A model generated the notes under the pieces. The model was not told the DNA's origin. It saw only the letters and a program-made list of their open reading frames with translations, and ran no database searches. A stretch of 64,000 nucleotides of DNA from Pasteurella sp049941595 (GTDB taxonomy: Bacteria > Pseudomonadota > Gammaproteobacteria > Enterobacterales > Pasteurellaceae): the NCBI GenBank assembly GCA_049941595.1, contig JBNFNA010000003.1:62001-126000 (forward strand), written 5' to 3'. Below are positions 63,816 to 64,000 of this stretch, piece by piece (position 1 is the first letter of the stretch; every line of letters begins with the position of its first letter). A program made the translations under genes and the position numbers.

Positions 63816-64000
63816 TTATTCTTGTGGATGTTTTGCTGCAACTTCAGCTAATAAGGTTTGTAATTCACCTTGTTGGAACATTTCTAAAATGATGTCACAA
63901 CCACCGATTAACTCACCTTCCACCCATAATTGTGGGAATGTTGGCCAGTTTGCGTATGCGGGTAATTCAGCACGGATATCTGGGTGTTGCAAAATATCAA
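63816..64000 (-). CDS. grxD: Monothiol glutaredoxin GrxD, C-terminal part (cut by window edge)
   Basis: About 60 codons of the 3' end. Reads ELPAYANWPTFPQLWVEGEL then IGGCDIILEMFQQGEL, the glutathione-binding and C-terminal signature of Grx4-type monothiol glutaredoxins that carry Fe-S clusters. The active-site CGFS motif lies outside the window. Confidence 0.92.
   Translation of the reverse strand, partial: DILQHPDIRAELPAYANWPTFPQLWVEGELIGGCDIILEMFQQGELQTLLAEVAAKHPQE

Noticed and set aside
1..64000. CRISPR arrays, insertion sequences, prophage
   Set aside because: No regularly spaced repeats, transposase or phage structural genes were seen.

Overview
The window is chromosomal DNA from a Pasteurellaceae bacterium, most likely a Haemophilus. 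It is AT-rich, nearly every gene matches a Haemophilus-type protein, the tmRNA tag reads ANDEQYALAA, and the Haemophilus-type DNA uptake signal AAGTGCGGT / ACCGCACTT occurs about 40 times. From memory, proteins such as PgpB, KdsB and MetX look clearly diverged from H. influenzae Rd and the gene order differs, so a related species (H. parainfluenzae, H. pittmaniae or another member of the clade that uses this uptake signal) is more likely than H. influenzae itself. The species cannot be fixed by eye.

Layout. 1-5.2 kb: end of pgpB, then ribA, a peptide-type solute-binding lipoprotein, a ybaN-like gene and prlC. 5.6-10.8 kb: a subtilisin-type lipoprotein autotransporter, an unrecognised 133-residue protein and an Nramp-like transporter without the canonical metal motifs. 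11.1-18.2 kb: a Met-Leu-Gln-Gln tRNA operon, nagC, hemA, gloB, a yafS-like methyltransferase, ycaO and zapG. 18.5-30.1 kb: a complete 14-gene tad locus (flp1-flp2-tadV-rcpCAB-tadZABCDEFG, minus strand) for a Flp pilus and tight adherence, followed by Leu and Gly tRNA genes. 30.8-39.6 kb: pgsA and uvrC, then kdsB-ycaR-lpxK-msbA-comEC (lipid A/KDO synthesis and export, DNA uptake). 39.9-42.4 kb: dksA-pcnB-folK. 42.5-48.1 kb: metX, sanA, a cra/fruR-like regulator and ilvIH. 48.4-51.7 kb: an NhaC-family transporter behind a lysine riboswitch, then hns and purU. 51.7-58.3 kb: modCBA, a zinc-type TonB-dependent receptor and modE. 58.5-64 kb: ssrA (tmRNA), hrpA, two small membrane proteins and the 3' part of grxD.

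How the parts work together. Most of the window is housekeeping DNA. The accessory elements are surface-related: the tad pilus, the autotransporter protease and the TonB receptor. The tad locus stands out because it holds one perfect uptake signal in 11.5 kb, is bordered by tRNA genes, and carries a FadR-like palindrome upstream and a perfect 16-bp stem-loop after the first pilin gene. Other regulation readable in the DNA: a lysine riboswitch on the NhaC-family gene, tandem MetJ-type boxes before metX, ModE-type boxes in the mod/receptor region, and an apparent AUU start codon for pcnB, as in E. coli. Many transcription units end in hairpins made of two inverted uptake signals.
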